DNA of 64,000 nucleotides from Devosia sp. (lineage in GTDB: Bacteria; Pseudomonadota; Alphaproteobacteria; Rhizobiales; Devosiaceae): assembly GCF_028290625.1 (NCBI RefSeq), contig NZ_JAQGJM010000014.1, positions 62,001 through 126,000 of the forward strand. The letters are read 5' to 3'. The notes beneath the pieces are model-generated. The model was not told the DNA's origin. It was given only the letters and a program-made list of their open reading frames with translations, and made no database searches. Below, piece by piece: positions 54,410 through 63,435 of the stretch. The position numbers and the translations under genes were made by a program. How positions within the stretch are numbered: position 1 is the first letter of the stretch; every line of letters starts with the position of its first letter.

Positions 54410-56389
54410 TCAGGCAGCCTTGGCCTTGAGGTCCGGCGGGGTCGCTTCCGCCATCAACTCAACCAGCGCATCCATGAACGGCACAACCTTCTGCCCTTCG
54501 GTTCCGAGGCGGCGCACCGACACAGTGCCCTCCTCGGCCTCGCGCTTGCCAACGACGAACATCAACGGCACCTTGCCCACCGAGTGCTCACGCACCTTGT
54601 AGTTGATCTTCTCGTTTCGCACGTCCAGCTCCGCCCGGATACCGGCCGAGCGCAACTGCCGCACCAGCTTCTCGGCGGTCTCGTCGGCCTCCGAAACGAT
54701 GGTGGCGACCACAACCTGCACCGGCGCCAGCCACATCGGCATCTTGCCCGCATAGGACTCGATCATCATGCCGATGAACCGCTCCAGCGACCCAAGGATC
54801 GCCCGGTGCAGCATCACCGCATACTTGCGCGAACCGTCCTCGGCCACGTAGGTGGCGTCCAGCCGCTCCGGCAGCACATAGTCGAGCTGCAACGTTCCCA
54901 CCTGCCACGAACGCCCGATGGCGTCCTTGAGGTGGAATTCCAGCTTGGGCGCATAGAACGCGCCCTCGCCCTCGGCGATCTCGAAGTCATAGCCGGTCGC
55001 GCGCAGAGCATCGCCCAGCGCCTTCTCGGCCGCGTCCCAACGCTCGACGGTGCCGCCGAACTTCTCCGGCCGCGTGGCGAGCTTAATCACCACATCCGAA
55101 AAGCCCATGTGTGCGTAGACCGAATAGAGCAGATGCACGAAATGCTCGGTTTCGCTCTGGATCTGGTCCTCGCGGCAGAAGATGTGCGCATCGTCCTGCG
55201 TCATCTGCCGCACGCGCATCAGCCCATGCAGTGCGCCATGCGCCTCATTGCGATGGCAGCAGCCGAATTCGGCCATCCGCAGCGGCAGATCGCGATAAGA
55301 CTTGATGCCCTGGTTGAAGATCTGGATATGGGCCGGGCAGTTCATCGGCTTGAGCGCCATCAGGTCGCTCTTGCCGCTCAAAACCGGGCCTTCCTCTTCC
55401 GTGCCGGGCACTTCGTCAGGCACCACGAACATGTTTTCGCGATACTTGCCCCAGTGGCCGGAGGCTTCCCAGAACTTCGAACTCATCAATTGCGGCGTCT
55501 TCACCTCGACATAGCCCGACGAGTTCAGCCGGCGACGGATATAGGTCTCCATCTGGTTGTAGAGCACGTAACCTTTGGGATGCCAGAACACCGACCCCTG
55601 CGCTTCCGGCTGGAAATGGTACAAATCCATCTCCTGCCCGATCTTTCGGTGATCGCGCTTCTCGGCCTCTGCCATCATGTGGAGATACGCGTCCAGCTCT
55701 TCCTTGGTAGCAAACGCCGTGCCGTAAATCCGGCTCAGCACAGGATTATTGCTATCGCCACGCCAATAGGCGCCGGCCACCTTGGTCAGCTTGAACGCGT
55801 TGCCGATATCCTTGACCGTGCGCATATGCGGGCCACGGCAGAGGTCGATCCACTGGCCCTGCTTGTACATCTTGAGCGACTGGTCAGCCGGAATGGCATC
55901 GACCAACTCGACCTTGAAGTTCTCGCCGCGCGCATTGAAGAACGCCTTGGCCTGGTCGCGCGTCCACACTTCCTTGGTGAACGCCGCCCCGCGATCGATG
56001 ATCTCGGCCATCTTCTTTTCGATGACCGGGAAATCGTCCTCGCTGAACGGCTCGTCGCGCTTGAAGTCGTAGTAGAAGCCGTTCTCGATCACCGGCCCGA
56101 TCGTCACCTGCGTCGTCGGCCACAGCTCCTGCACCGCTTCGGCAAGCACATGCGCCGTGTCGTGCCGGATCAGTTCCAGCACGTCCGCCGACCCGCTATC
56201 GCGCGTCACGAATTCGATTTTGCCGTCGGCGTCCAGCGCGTCGGACAGATCGCTCAACACGCCATTCCAGCGCATTGCGACCGTCTTCTTCGCCAGGCTC
56301 TTGGAGATGCCTTCGACGATGGTGGTCCCGGTGGTGCCACGCGCATAGTCGCGAGCTGCACCGTCGGGGAACGTCACCTTGATCGTCAT
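54410..56389 (-). CDS. thrS: Threonyl-tRNA synthetase
   Basis: A 659-residue class II synthetase. The amino-terminal TGS domain (MTIKVTFPDGAARDYARG) is followed by the editing domain with the threonyl/alanyl second additional region (HDTAHVLAEAVQELWP) and the catalytic core with PMNCPAHIQIF, the zinc-ligand cysteine of that motif, and QLDYVLPERLDATYVAEDGS. The anticodon-binding domain ends the protein (MFVVGKREAEEGTVSVR). The length fits the family. The start at 56389 is chosen because an opening 129 bases earlier is not conserved in type. Confidence 0.97.
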   Translation of the reverse strand: MTIKVTFPDGAARDYARGTTGTTIVEGISKSLAKKTVAMRWNGVLSDLSDALDADGKIEFVTRDSGSADVLELIRHDTAHVLAEAVQELWPTTQVTIGPVIENGFYYDFKRDEPFSEDDFPVIEKKMAEIIDRGAAFTKEVWTRDQAKAFFNARGENFKVELVDAIPADQSLKMYKQGQWIDLCRGPHMRTVKDIGNAFKLTKVAGAYWRGDSNNPVLSRIYGTAFATKEELDAYLHMMAEAEKRDHRKIGQEMDLYHFQPEAQGSVFWHPKGYVLYNQMETYIRRRLNSSGYVEVKTPQLMSSKFWEASGHWGKYRENMFVVPDEVPGTEEEGPVLSGKSDLMALKPMNCPAHIQIFNQGIKSYRDLPLRMAEFGCCHRNEAHGALHGLMRVRQMTQDDAHIFCREDQIQSETEHFVHLLYSVYAHMGFSDVVIKLATRPEKFGGTVERWDAAEKALGDALRATGYDFEIAEGEGAFYAPKLEFHLKDAIGRSWQVGTLQLDYVLPERLDATYVAEDGSRKYAVMLHRAILGSLERFIGMMIESYAGKMPMWLAPVQVVVATIVSEADETAEKLVRQLRSAGIRAELDVRNEKINYKVREHSVGKVPLMFVVGKREAEEGTVSVRRLGTEGQKVVPFMDALVELMAEATPPDLKAKAA

Positions 56390-56520
56390 TTTCAAATCTC
56401 CAGAAATTGGATTGATGCAGCGACCTTTGCTGCAAGGCGGCTTGTCTAGCACGGTTCTCCGCCAAATCCAGCCTCTAGGCAGTTGGCAATTGGCGTCATA
56501 TATTGGTGTCAGGAGCAAAA

Positions 56521-56814
56521 ATGACCGATCAAATAGTCGATTTGCAGTTTATCGGGCGCCAGTTGGAGCGCATCCTCGATGAGCAAAGGGCGCTGCGTCA
56601 GGAAATGGGCGACGTCAGGACGCTGGTGGTCGGTCTCGCCGAACAAAACCGTCGGCTCGACCGCCGACTTGTCGACATGCCTTCGGATTTGGAACTTATG
56701 ATCAAATCCGAAATTGGTGGGCGGCTTACCAACGTCGAAAGTCGGCTCGAGGCACGGGGTGACCGCCAAATCGAAAGCCTGATCGAGCGGCTGGCGCAAG
56801 TTCGCACGCCATAG
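56521..56814 (+). CDS. Small coiled-coil protein, 97 residues
   Basis: An ATG at 56521 with AGGAG six bases upstream begins MTDQIVDLQFIGRQLERILDEQRALRQEMGD, an amphipathic helix with heptad leucine pattern that continues to residue 90 (LIERLAQVR). It is divergent from thrS. No membrane helix, signal peptide or catalytic motif is visible. A role as a small structural or regulatory protein is conceivable, but no family is recognised. Confidence 0.72.
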   Translation: MTDQIVDLQFIGRQLERILDEQRALRQEMGDVRTLVVGLAEQNRRLDRRLVDMPSDLELMIKSEIGGRLTNVESRLEARGDRQIESLIERLAQVRTP

Positions 56815-56826
56815 CAAACGTCCGCT

Positions 56827-57141
56827 TCAACGCCAGCTTCCATAGGTCCATGGCGCAAACCAGTGCGCCCGCTCCGGCGCGACAACCGGCACCGGATCAT
56901 AGCCATGCGTTCCGCCCGGCCGGCACCGCACCACCCGGGCCAGCCCCATCCACCCGCCGGGCCAAAACCCGTGCTGCCAGATGGCGTCGCGGGTATATTC
57001 CGAGCAGGTTGGCGCGTGCCGGCAGGTCCGCCCCACGAAAGCCGAAAGCGTATAGCGATAGATCTGGATCAGCGTGACCGCGACCAGCTTGAACGGCCAG
57101 TCGATCACCCGCCACATCATGTCGATGACTCTACCCATCAA
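56827..57141 (-). CDS. yidD: Membrane protein insertion efficiency factor
   Basis: A 104-residue YidD protein with an amphipathic amino end (LVAVTLIQIYRYTLSAFVG) and the conserved cysteine region CRHAPTCSEYTRDAIWQHGFWPGGW, then RVVRCRPGG. YidD helps YidC insert inner-membrane proteins. The start at 57141 overlaps the stop of the scaffold gene by four bases. No rnpA, rpmH or yidC gene is nearby, in contrast to the classical yidD setting; this separate position is common in alphaproteobacteria. Confidence 0.93.
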   Translation of the reverse strand: MMGRVIDMMWRVIDWPFKLVAVTLIQIYRYTLSAFVGRTCRHAPTCSEYTRDAIWQHGFWPGGWMGLARVVRCRPGGTHGYDPVPVVAPERAHWFAPWTYGSWR

Positions 57142-57590
57142 CCGGCGGCTCTAACCGATTCCACCGACTCGATTTTATCCAGCGCGTCGACCATCGCGTC
57201 GAACACCAGCAGCGTCGAGGTATGCCGCGGCCGATATTCACGCACCGGCTCGAGATATTTGAGGTCGCTCCACTTGCCCGTCGGCGGCGCCCCATTCTCC
57301 TTGAGCATGGCGTGCATCTGCGCCCGCAGCGCCCGAACCTCGTCCACCGGCGTGCCAACGATTTCACGCGCCACAACTGCTGCCGAGGTCTGCCCCAGCG
57401 CGCAGGCGGAAATATCATGCCCATATTCGACCACGACGCCGTCGCGCACCGCCAGGTCCACCTCGATCACCGAGCCGCAAACCCGGCTCACCTTGCGGGC
57501 CGACGCATCGGGCGCAGCCAACCGCGCCGGCTGCACGGCGTTTGCAGCCAGATCGAGGATTTTTTCGGAATAGAGATCGCTAAGGTCCAT
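57138..57590 (-). CDS. IscU/NifU-like iron-sulfur scaffold domain protein, atypical
   Basis: A 150-residue U-type scaffold-like protein (DLSDLYSEKILDLAANA at the start). Two of the three usual cluster cysteines are seen: Cys38 in RVCGSVIEV and Cys63 in ISACALGQTSA. The third (usually in a KCAALPW-like segment) is replaced by Ser125 in RHTSTLLVF, and the aspartate of CGD is Ser40. So cluster assembly may be impaired, or the role may differ from IscU. The start is at 57590; it overlaps yidD by four bases and precedes it in an operon. Confidence 0.82.
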   Translation of the reverse strand: MDLSDLYSEKILDLAANAVQPARLAAPDASARKVSRVCGSVIEVDLAVRDGVVVEYGHDISACALGQTSAAVVAREIVGTPVDEVRALRAQMHAMLKENGAPPTGKWSDLKYLEPVREYRPRHTSTLLVFDAMVDALDKIESVESVRAAG

Positions 57591-57741
57591 GAAACGCACA
57601 AATCTGTTTCTTGTCGGCTTGGGTCTACCCACTTATATAGGGTGTCCCGCGTGGGCTGCCATGGCAAAGAATTATCATTGCTCACGGGAACCCTATCCAC
57701 GTCAGCGCATCTGAAGTTGTGCCAAGCCAAGGAACCGACTT

Positions 57742-58362
57742 ATGGACGCCCGTGTACAGCCCCTCGATACCGAGCCGACTGCCTTGCCCACACGCCTTCG
57801 TCCCAGCCAGGCCGAGGCCGAGGCCGCGGTGCGCACGCTGATCGCCTGGGCCGGCGATGATCCGACTCGCGAGGGCCTGCTGGAAACTCCGGCCCGCGTC
57901 GCCCGCTCCTATGGCGAGCTGTTTGCCGGCTACGACCAGAGCCCCAAGGAAATCCTCAGCCGCACCTTCAAGGAAGTCGGCGGCTACGATGATATCGTGC
58001 TGATGCGCGATATCCCGTTCCATTCGCATTGCGAGCACCACATGGTGCCCTTCGTCGGAAAGGCCCACATCGCCTACCTGCCCCACGACGGCGTCGTCGG
58101 CCTGTCCAAGCTCGCCCGGCTCGTGGAGGTGTTCGCGCGCCGCCTGCAGACCCAGGAAAATCTTACTGCACAGATCATCGACGCGCTCAACGAGCATCTG
58201 GGCCCGCGCGGCGTCGCCGTGATGCTCGAGGCCGAGCACATGTGCATGACCATGCGCGGCGTGCGCGCCCACGGCGTCGCCACCATCACCCACCGCTTCA
58301 CCGGCGTCTTTGCCGAAGACCGCGTCGAGCAGGATCGCTTCTTCGCCATGATCAAGCGTTGA
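57742..58362 (+). CDS. folE: GTP cyclohydrolase I
   Basis: A 206-residue zinc enzyme. The zinc ligands are in [10 protein letters not shown] (Cys and His, near residue 95) and the later MCMTMRGV cysteine, with the substrate region [17 protein letters not shown] and QENLTAQI. It makes dihydroneopterin triphosphate from GTP, the first step to folate or queuosine. The length fits bacterial FolE-type IA enzymes. The gene is divergent from the scaffold gene. The amino-terminal 20 residues are variable. Confidence 0.95.
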   Translation: MDARVQPLDTEPTALPTRLRPSQAEAEAAVRTLIAWAGDDPTREGLLETPARVARSYGELFAGYDQSPKEILSRTFKEVGGYDDIVLMRDIPFHSHCEHHMVPFVGKAHIAYLPHDGVVGLSKLARLVEVFARRLQTQENLTAQIIDALNEHLGPRGVAVMLEAEHMCMTMRGVRAHGVATITHRFTGVFAEDRVEQDRFFAMIKR

Positions 58363-58449
58363 TCCTGCGCTAGACTCGCTGTGCATGCGCGATCAAATGC
58401 GTCGGCTCGCGCCGTGGCATAGAATCGGCGTCTCAAGCGAGTTCTGCCC

Positions 58450-59283
58450 ATGTCCGACGTCGCCAAAATGCTCTGGGTCCTCGAAAGCCGGCTCACCGAA
58501 CCGGTATCGCTGGATGATCTGGTGGAAGTCACCGGCCGGTCGAAATCCTACCTGTCGCGCGCCTTTCCGCTGGCCACCGGCTATTCGATCTCAGGGTATA
58601 TGCGGGCCCGACGGCTCACCGAAGCAGCCCGGAAGCTGGCCGATGGTGCTCCCGATATTCTGTCGGTAGCGCTCGATGCCGGCTACGGCTCGCACGAGGC
58701 ATTCACCCGCGCTTTCGGCGATCAGTTCGGCCTCACGCCGGACGAACTTCGCCGCGGGCGTAATCTGGACAGCATCCAACTTGTGGAGCCTCAACGCATG
58801 GATACCACCGCAACAATCGATATCGCCCCGCCCCGTTTCGAAACCCGCTCGCGCATGCACTTCGCCGGCATCGCCCAGCGCCATCCCATGAACAATCCGG
58901 CCGGTATTCCGGCCCAATGGCAGCAGTTCCAGGCCTATATCGGCAATGTCGAGGGGGCCGTCTCCGACGCCGCCTATGGTATAGTCTGTGGCATAGAAGA
59001 CGGCGATTTTGACTATATCGTCGCCGTCGAGGTGCGCGAAGGCGTCGATGTTCAGCCCGAACTCAAGCGCATCACCACTCCTGCCCTGAACTGGGCACGT
59101 TTCGTGCATCGGGGCGACGTCACTACCATCCGCGCGACCATCGGCGCTGCCTCCGAATGGCTCGCCAATGCCGGCCGGGAGCTGAGCGACGCCCCCGTCG
59201 CCTTCCTCGAATATTACGGCCCCGCCTTCGATACGGCCACCGGCGCCGGCGACATCGAAATCTGGTTCGGCCTCAAGGCCTGA
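58450..59283 (+). CDS. AraC-type regulator with GyrI-like effector domain
   Basis: A 277-residue protein with an amino-terminal AraC HTH domain (residues 8-105: [20 protein letters not shown], then [19 protein letters not shown]) and a carboxy-terminal GyrI-like small-molecule domain (from residue 118: [19 protein letters not shown]). This order (DNA domain first) is that of Rob/SoxS-related Rob-type regulators, which act on drug exposure. No obvious operator was seen next to it. A start at ATG 58450 fits. Confidence 0.88.
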   Translation: MSDVAKMLWVLESRLTEPVSLDDLVEVTGRSKSYLSRAFPLATGYSISGYMRARRLTEAARKLADGAPDILSVALDAGYGSHEAFTRAFGDQFGLTPDELRRGRNLDSIQLVEPQRMDTTATIDIAPPRFETRSRMHFAGIAQRHPMNNPAGIPAQWQQFQAYIGNVEGAVSDAAYGIVCGIEDGDFDYIVAVEVREGVDVQPELKRITTPALNWARFVHRGDVTTIRATIGAASEWLANAGRELSDAPVAFLEYYGPAFDTATGAGDIEIWFGLKA

Positions 59284-59296
59284 TCTGGCGCAATCT

Positions 59297-59324
59297 CATG
59301 GCGCGGTATAAAAACCGCGCCATG
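59297..59324 (+). promoter_or_regulatory. Perfect hairpin overlapping the hisI start codon
   Basis: An 11-bp perfect inverted repeat (59297-59307 with 59314-59324) with a 6-base AT-rich loop. The right arm contains the ATG of hisI (59322-59324), and the left arm contains an in-frame ATG at 59298. The hairpin could block ribosome access and act as a translation switch, or a thermosensor-like element. No shine-dalgarno is seen in the loop. Confidence 0.6.
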
Positions 59325-59768
59325 ACCCTCACCTTTGCCGACGCCAAAACCCTCAGCCATGCCGAACTCGAAGAAGGCGCCACCCTCGCGCCCGCCTTCG
59401 ATGCGAACGGCCTCGTCACCGCCGTCACCATGGAGGCCGGCAGCAACGAGTTGCTGATGCTCGCCCATATGAATGCCGAGGCCCTGGCACTGACGCTGGA
59501 AACCGGCTTCGCGCATTACTGGTCCCGGTCGCGCGGCAAAATCTGGAAAAAGGGCGAAAGCTCCGGCGAATTGCAGCGCGTGGTCGAATTGCGCGTCGAT
59601 TGCGACCAGGACGCCATCGTGTTGCTGGTCGAACAAACCGGCCGCGGCGCCGCCTGCCACACCGGGCGCAAATCCTGCTTCTACCGCCGCGTGGTCACCA
59701 AGGACGGGGCCGCGACGCTGGAAGACACCGGCCTACCCAAACTCTTCGACCCCAAGGACGTTTACTGA
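59322..59768 (+). CDS. hisI: Phosphoribosyl-AMP cyclohydrolase
   Basis: A 148-residue HisI enzyme (histidine biosynthesis step 3). The characteristic [19 protein letters not shown] near the start, [20 protein letters not shown], and the zinc motif CDQDAIVL with [15 protein letters not shown] (two cysteines) are present. It opens the purine ring of phosphoribosyl-AMP. The start may be 59322, or the in-frame ATG at 59298 (eight codons longer); both lie in the hairpin. There is no hisE fusion. It ends by overlapping the convergent rhomboid gene by seven bases. Confidence 0.94.
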   Translation: MTLTFADAKTLSHAELEEGATLAPAFDANGLVTAVTMEAGSNELLMLAHMNAEALALTLETGFAHYWSRSRGKIWKKGESSGELQRVVELRVDCDQDAIVLLVEQTGRGAACHTGRKSCFYRRVVTKDGAATLEDTGLPKLFDPKDVY

Positions 59769-60505
59769 CGTCGTTCGAACAGACCGACAAGAAGGAACCC
59801 CGCGAAAAACCCGCCCAGATGCGCCTGCCAGGCCACCTGCACATTGGTGCCGGTGAAAATCGGGAGCAGCGGCACGGCGGCGTTCAGCACCACCCAGATT
59901 AGGATGAACATGCGCGCCCGCGTGTCCTTGGCCAGATCGGCGAAACTCGCCAGTCGCCGCCCCACCGGCACGCGCTCGCCCGTCTCGGGATTCTGCATCA
60001 CCAGCACCGGCTGGAAAATGAACCGCACCGCCGCCCCCGTCAGGCCGGCTATCCCGCCCGATGCACCCACCAGATAGGCTCCGCTCCACAGCGTCGTCGC
60101 CGCGAAGAGCGCCGCACCGGCCGCTGAGGACACAAAGAACAGAATCAGCGTCGGCCCCGCCCCATAGCGCCGCGCGATCGGCGTTCCGAAAATCGCCAGC
60201 CACGCCATGTTGATCAGCAGGTGGTCCCAGCCGCCATGCAGCAGCGCATGGGTAAACGGCGTCCAGATCAGCGGCAGCCCCAGCGACAGGTTGTCTCCGG
60301 CCGCCACTATGCGCAGCGGCAGAAACGCGAACCAGAAAATCAGTTGCCCATATCCATCCTGGTTAAGAACAAAGGTTGACGCCGCCTGAATGGCGACCAT
60401 GACGCCGATCATCGCCGTAATCACGCCCGGCAGCAGGAAAACCGGCTCGCGCCCGCTCGCCCTGACATTTTCCGAGCCCGGCGCGTGTGGTCCTTGTTCA
60501 CTCAT
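59762..60505 (-). CDS. Rhomboid intramembrane serine protease
   Basis: A 247-residue polytopic protein with six or seven membrane helices. Catalytic Ser132 is in VGASGGIAG and catalytic His213 in [13 protein letters not shown] (counting from the chosen start); the HLLINM helix carries the oxyanion-region His and Asn. It cuts single-pass proteins within the membrane. The start at 60505 ([10 protein letters not shown]) has GGAG upstream; a longer opening adds a basic leader. The natural substrate is unknown. Confidence 0.92.
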   Translation of the reverse strand: MSEQGPHAPGSENVRASGREPVFLLPGVITAMIGVMVAIQAASTFVLNQDGYGQLIFWFAFLPLRIVAAGDNLSLGLPLIWTPFTHALLHGGWDHLLINMAWLAIFGTPIARRYGAGPTLILFFVSSAAGAALFAATTLWSGAYLVGASGGIAGLTGAAVRFIFQPVLVMQNPETGERVPVGRRLASFADLAKDTRARMFILIWVVLNAAVPLLPIFTGTNVQVAWQAHLGGFFAGFLLVGLFERRQ

Positions 60506-60683
60506 CACTTCGCTCCGACTCGCAGGCGCCACGCCGCTCTGGCACTTCTTTTCCACATTGGGACACCCACGTTAACCTTAACTATCCTTTAATGGCGCTT
60601 TTGCCCCGCCCTTTTGCCAATGTCATCCCACGGCGGAAGCGTTCCCTTTGGGGTCGAGCGCGAGTCCATTTGGGTCATGACGA

Positions 60684-61328
60684 ATGCAAAAGACGAGCAC
60701 CAAGACGCTCTACGAATATTGGAACGGCATTCGCGGTGCGCGCAGCGCTCCCGACCGCAAGGATATCGACCCAACCCGCATTCGCGAAGCCCTGGCTAAT
60801 ACCTTCATCCTGGAACTGGATGAAGACGAGAAATTCTCGTTCCGCCTGGCTGGCTCGCACCTCTGCACTGCCTATTCGCGCGAACTCAAGGGCCGCTCCT
60901 TCTCCGGCCTCTGGCATGAACGCGACAAGGACGCGCTCGATACCCTGATGCGCGCCGTCACCGAAGATCATGCCGTCGCCCTCGTGACCTTCCAGGGCAC
61001 CACCGCGATCAACACCAAGACCAGCTTCGAGACCATCCTGATGCCGCTGCGCCACAACGGCTCGACCCATACCCGCATGCTTGGCGCCATGACCGCCCTT
61101 GATGAGCCCTATTGGCTCGGCGTGCAGCCGATCATGGAACAGCGCATCACCGGACTGCGCCTGATCTGGCCGGACGACGTGGCGATGCAGGACGTTGCCA
61201 GCGACGTGGCCACCACGGTCAACAGCGATATCGGCTACTCCTCGCCGGTCGCCATGCCCGCAGTAGTGTTCGGGCGCAGCGCTCGCCGCTATGCCCATCT
61301 GGCGGTCATCGATGGTGGCCGTCAGTAA
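60684..61328 (+). CDS. PAS-domain protein (PAS_5)
   Basis: A 214-residue cytoplasmic protein of the alphaproteobacterial PAS_5 family: LYEYWNGIRGARSAPDRKDIDP at the amino end, LDEDEKFSFRLAGSHLCTAY and ETILMPLRHNGSTHTRMLGAM. This is a sensor-like domain with no output module, and it is found next to PilZ genes in related genomes. It precedes a PilZ gene by 124 bases here. The ATG at 60684 has no strong ribosome site. A ligand is not known. Confidence 0.83.
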   Translation: MQKTSTKTLYEYWNGIRGARSAPDRKDIDPTRIREALANTFILELDEDEKFSFRLAGSHLCTAYSRELKGRSFSGLWHERDKDALDTLMRAVTEDHAVALVTFQGTTAINTKTSFETILMPLRHNGSTHTRMLGAMTALDEPYWLGVQPIMEQRITGLRLIWPDDVAMQDVASDVATTVNSDIGYSSPVAMPAVVFGRSARRYAHLAVIDGGRQ

Positions 61329-61452
61329 GCAAACTGCTGCGCGGCGACGACCAATTTGAACCTGATTTGCCGCGCTTCAATGCCGGCAGATACAACCATG
61401 CGTTAACCAAAACCCGATAGCGTGATCATAGAGTCACAGCTTTTTATCGGTC

Positions 61453-62091
61453 ATGCGCATGCTCAGCGACGATATTCCATCTCCGCAGTTCATCGCCCCG
61501 TTGCGGACGCGCGCCGAAAAAGTGCGCTTCCAGCGCGTGAAGGTTTCCGTGCTCGGCCGCTACATGCTGGCCGATCGCCGTGAGTTCCCCTGCCAGGTGC
61601 TGGAGATGTCGCCCGGCGAAGCCATGGTTATCGCGCCGGTCTCCGGCGTCGTCGGTGAGCGCGTCATCGCCTATATCGATCATATCGGGCGCATCGAAGG
61701 CACCATCATCGAACAGGTCGAGGGTGGTTTCCTGATGGAAGTGGCCGCCTCCCCGCGCAAGCGTGACAGGATGGCCGCCCAGCTCACCTGGCTGGCCAAC
61801 AAGGACGTCCTCAATCTGCCCGAGGATCGCCGCCACGAACGCGTCGTGCCCGACAACCGCCATTCCACCGTCGTGCTCGACGATGGCCGTCGCTATAACT
61901 GCAAGATCATCGATATCTCGCTCTCCGGCGCCGCCATCGAACTCGATGTGCGCCCCGCCATGGGCACGCCCGTCACCCTGGGCCGCATGCGCGCCCGCGT
62001 GGTCCGCCATTTCCAGAATGGCGTCGCCGTCGAATTCGCCTCCGCCCAGGAAATGCTGACCGTGGTGCAGCAGAACCTGCGCATGAACTAG
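61453..62091 (+). CDS. PilZ-domain protein, possibly tandem
   Basis: A 212-residue protein. A full PilZ domain lies in the carboxy half: RRHERVVP (the RxxxR part near residue 126) and DISLSGAAIEL (the D/NxSxxG part near residue 157), which bind c-di-GMP. The amino half (residues 25-95) looks like a degenerate second PilZ domain (KVSVLGRYMLADRREFPCQVLEMSPGEAMVIAP) that lacks a clear RxxxR. It likely senses c-di-GMP. It is next to a PAS_5 gene, so the two may act in a shared signal. Confidence 0.85.
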   Translation: MRMLSDDIPSPQFIAPLRTRAEKVRFQRVKVSVLGRYMLADRREFPCQVLEMSPGEAMVIAPVSGVVGERVIAYIDHIGRIEGTIIEQVEGGFLMEVAASPRKRDRMAAQLTWLANKDVLNLPEDRRHERVVPDNRHSTVVLDDGRRYNCKIIDISLSGAAIELDVRPAMGTPVTLGRMRARVVRHFQNGVAVEFASAQEMLTVVQQNLRMN

Positions 62092-62154
62092 CCACCTCAT
62101 CGGTCTTGCGCCCCGACCGCCTCAGCCGCTAGCCTGCTTGGCGAAGGAGGACGC

Positions 62155-62556
62155 ATGGACACAAAGCAAAAGCACCGGATCTATTCGATCAGCCTCGCCA
62201 GTGTTTATCCGCACTATGTGACGAAGGTCGAGAAAAAGGCGCGTAGCCAGTCCGAGCTGGAAGAGGTCATCTGCTGGCTCACCGGCCACAACCCCGAAAC
62301 GCTGCAGCGGGAATTGGTCAACAAGACCAATCTCGAGGACTTTTTCGCCCAGGCTCCGCACATGAACCCGTCCCGGTCGTTGATCACCGGCGTCGTCTGC
62401 GGCATTCGCGTGGAGGATATCGAAGAACCCCTCATGCGCGAAATCCGCTACATGGACAAACTCGTGGACGAACTGGCCAAGGGCAAGGCCATGGAGAAAA
62501 TCCTGCGGACTCAGAAACTGAGCGCCACCACCCAAGCCCCTGTTCCGCATAGTTAA
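62155..62556 (+). CDS. DUF2200 family protein
   Basis: A 133-residue protein of the DUF2200 family: [23 protein letters not shown] at the amino end and [52 protein letters not shown] in the second half. The family is widespread and of unknown function, and may be related to MmcQ/YjbR-like structural domains. There is a GAAGGAGGA ribosome site just upstream (62142-62150). No operon partner is evident. Confidence 0.88.
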   Translation: MDTKQKHRIYSISLASVYPHYVTKVEKKARSQSELEEVICWLTGHNPETLQRELVNKTNLEDFFAQAPHMNPSRSLITGVVCGIRVEDIEEPLMREIRYMDKLVDELAKGKAMEKILRTQKLSATTQAPVPHS

Positions 62557-62609
62557 TCGCGCCTGAATCAGGTCGATAAAACTCGATTCAAAACTGCATT
62601 GTAGTTTTC

Positions 62610-62629
62610 GGACCGACGAAATTCGGTCC
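62610..62629 (+). other. Hairpin in the leader of the BTLCP gene
   Basis: A perfect 7-bp inverted repeat GGACCGA/TCGGTCC (62610-62616 and 62623-62629) with a 6-base loop, 32 bases before the ATG of the next gene. It may mark a terminator of the DUF2200 gene without T-run or a leader element of the peptidase gene. Confidence 0.45.
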
Positions 62630-62661
62630 CCCTAGGTTGGTCTCCATCAGGGAGATCAACA

Positions 62662-63288
62662 ATGTCATTCACTCAAAAGGGACTGCCGGCGGCGCTGATT
62701 GGCGCAGTTCTGGCTCTGGCGGCGGTCATCGCGCCGGCCCACGCCTTCGACACGTCCAACGTCGCTTTCATCCAGACGCTCGATGCCACTACCTCTATTC
62801 CGGTCGGCGCCGCCGAGTTCTGCAAGACCCACCGCGATGAATGCCGGCCTAATGCCGTGGTCGTGCCTGCCGTCAACCTGGACGAAGCCTCCTGGAGCCA
62901 GTTGCTCACCGTCAACGCTACCGTCAACCAGACCGTGGTGCCGGTGACCGATCAGGACCTCTACAACGTCTCCGAATTCTGGACCTATCCCAACGGCTAT
63001 GGCGATTGCGAAGACATCGCGCTGGAAAAGCGCCGCGACCTGATCGCCGCCGGCTGGCCCGCCAGCACCCTGTTGATGGCCGTGGTTCGCGAACGCAATG
63101 GCGACGGCCATGCCGTACTGATGGTGCGCACCGACCGCGGCGATCTCGTCCTCGACAACCAGGTAGGCGAAGTGAGCCTCTGGAGCGAAACGCCCTACCA
63201 TTACATCAAGCGCCAATCCCAGGCCGATGCCGGCAAATGGGTCGACATGATCGACGACCGCCCAGTCATCGTGGCCGCGGCGAACTAA
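62662..63288 (+). CDS. Bacterial transglutaminase-like cysteine proteinase (BTLCP)
   Basis: A 208-residue periplasmic protein. The signal peptide runs to residue 28 (AVIAPAHA). The catalytic triad of the family is visible: Cys116 in GYGDCEDIALEKR, His150 in NGDGHAVLMV and Asp165 in LVLDNQ. Pseudomonas LapG, a member of this family, cuts a surface adhesin and is held back by a c-di-GMP receptor (LapD); this protein may do similar work, but no LapD or large adhesin is in the window. The GGGAG ribosome site lies eight bases upstream. Confidence 0.9.
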   Translation: MSFTQKGLPAALIGAVLALAAVIAPAHAFDTSNVAFIQTLDATTSIPVGAAEFCKTHRDECRPNAVVVPAVNLDEASWSQLLTVNATVNQTVVPVTDQDLYNVSEFWTYPNGYGDCEDIALEKRRDLIAAGWPASTLLMAVVRERNGDGHAVLMVRTDRGDLVLDNQVGEVSLWSETPYHYIKRQSQADAGKWVDMIDDRPVIVAAAN

Positions 63289-63341
63289 AGACAGAAGTTT
63301 CCGGGTCCCGCCAAAAGCCTATCCCTGATAGGGGCCCGATG

Positions 63342-63384
63342 AATGAGGCCAGTTCCGCGTAAGCGAAACTGGCCTCATTGTTTT
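63342..63384 (+). terminator. Strong intrinsic terminator
   Basis: A 13-bp perfect stem (63342-63354 with 63367-63379) and an inner 3-bp stem, followed by GTTTT (63380-63384). It is the clearest rho-independent terminator in the window and should end the peptidase transcript before the ArsR gene. Confidence 0.88.
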
Positions 63385-63392
63385 AGCAAACC

Positions 63393-63417
63393 AATTAGCA
63401 TTGACTCATCAATTAGC
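63393..63417 (+). promoter_or_regulatory. Direct repeat AATTAGC in the arsR promoter region
   Basis: AATTAGC occurs at 63393-63399 and again at 63411-63417, an 18-bp period. Between them is TTGACT (63401-63406), a possible -35 box. An imperfect inverted partner (GCTATTGGTT) lies at 63422-63431. An ArsR-type self-repressor could bind here. Confidence 0.45.
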
Positions 63418-63435
63418 GTTCGCTATTGGTTCGTT

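Noticed and set aside
54215..56449. A 744-codon plus-strand frame opposite thrS
   Set aside because: It is the antisense shadow of a highly conserved synthetase in high-GC DNA; no start context or known domain.
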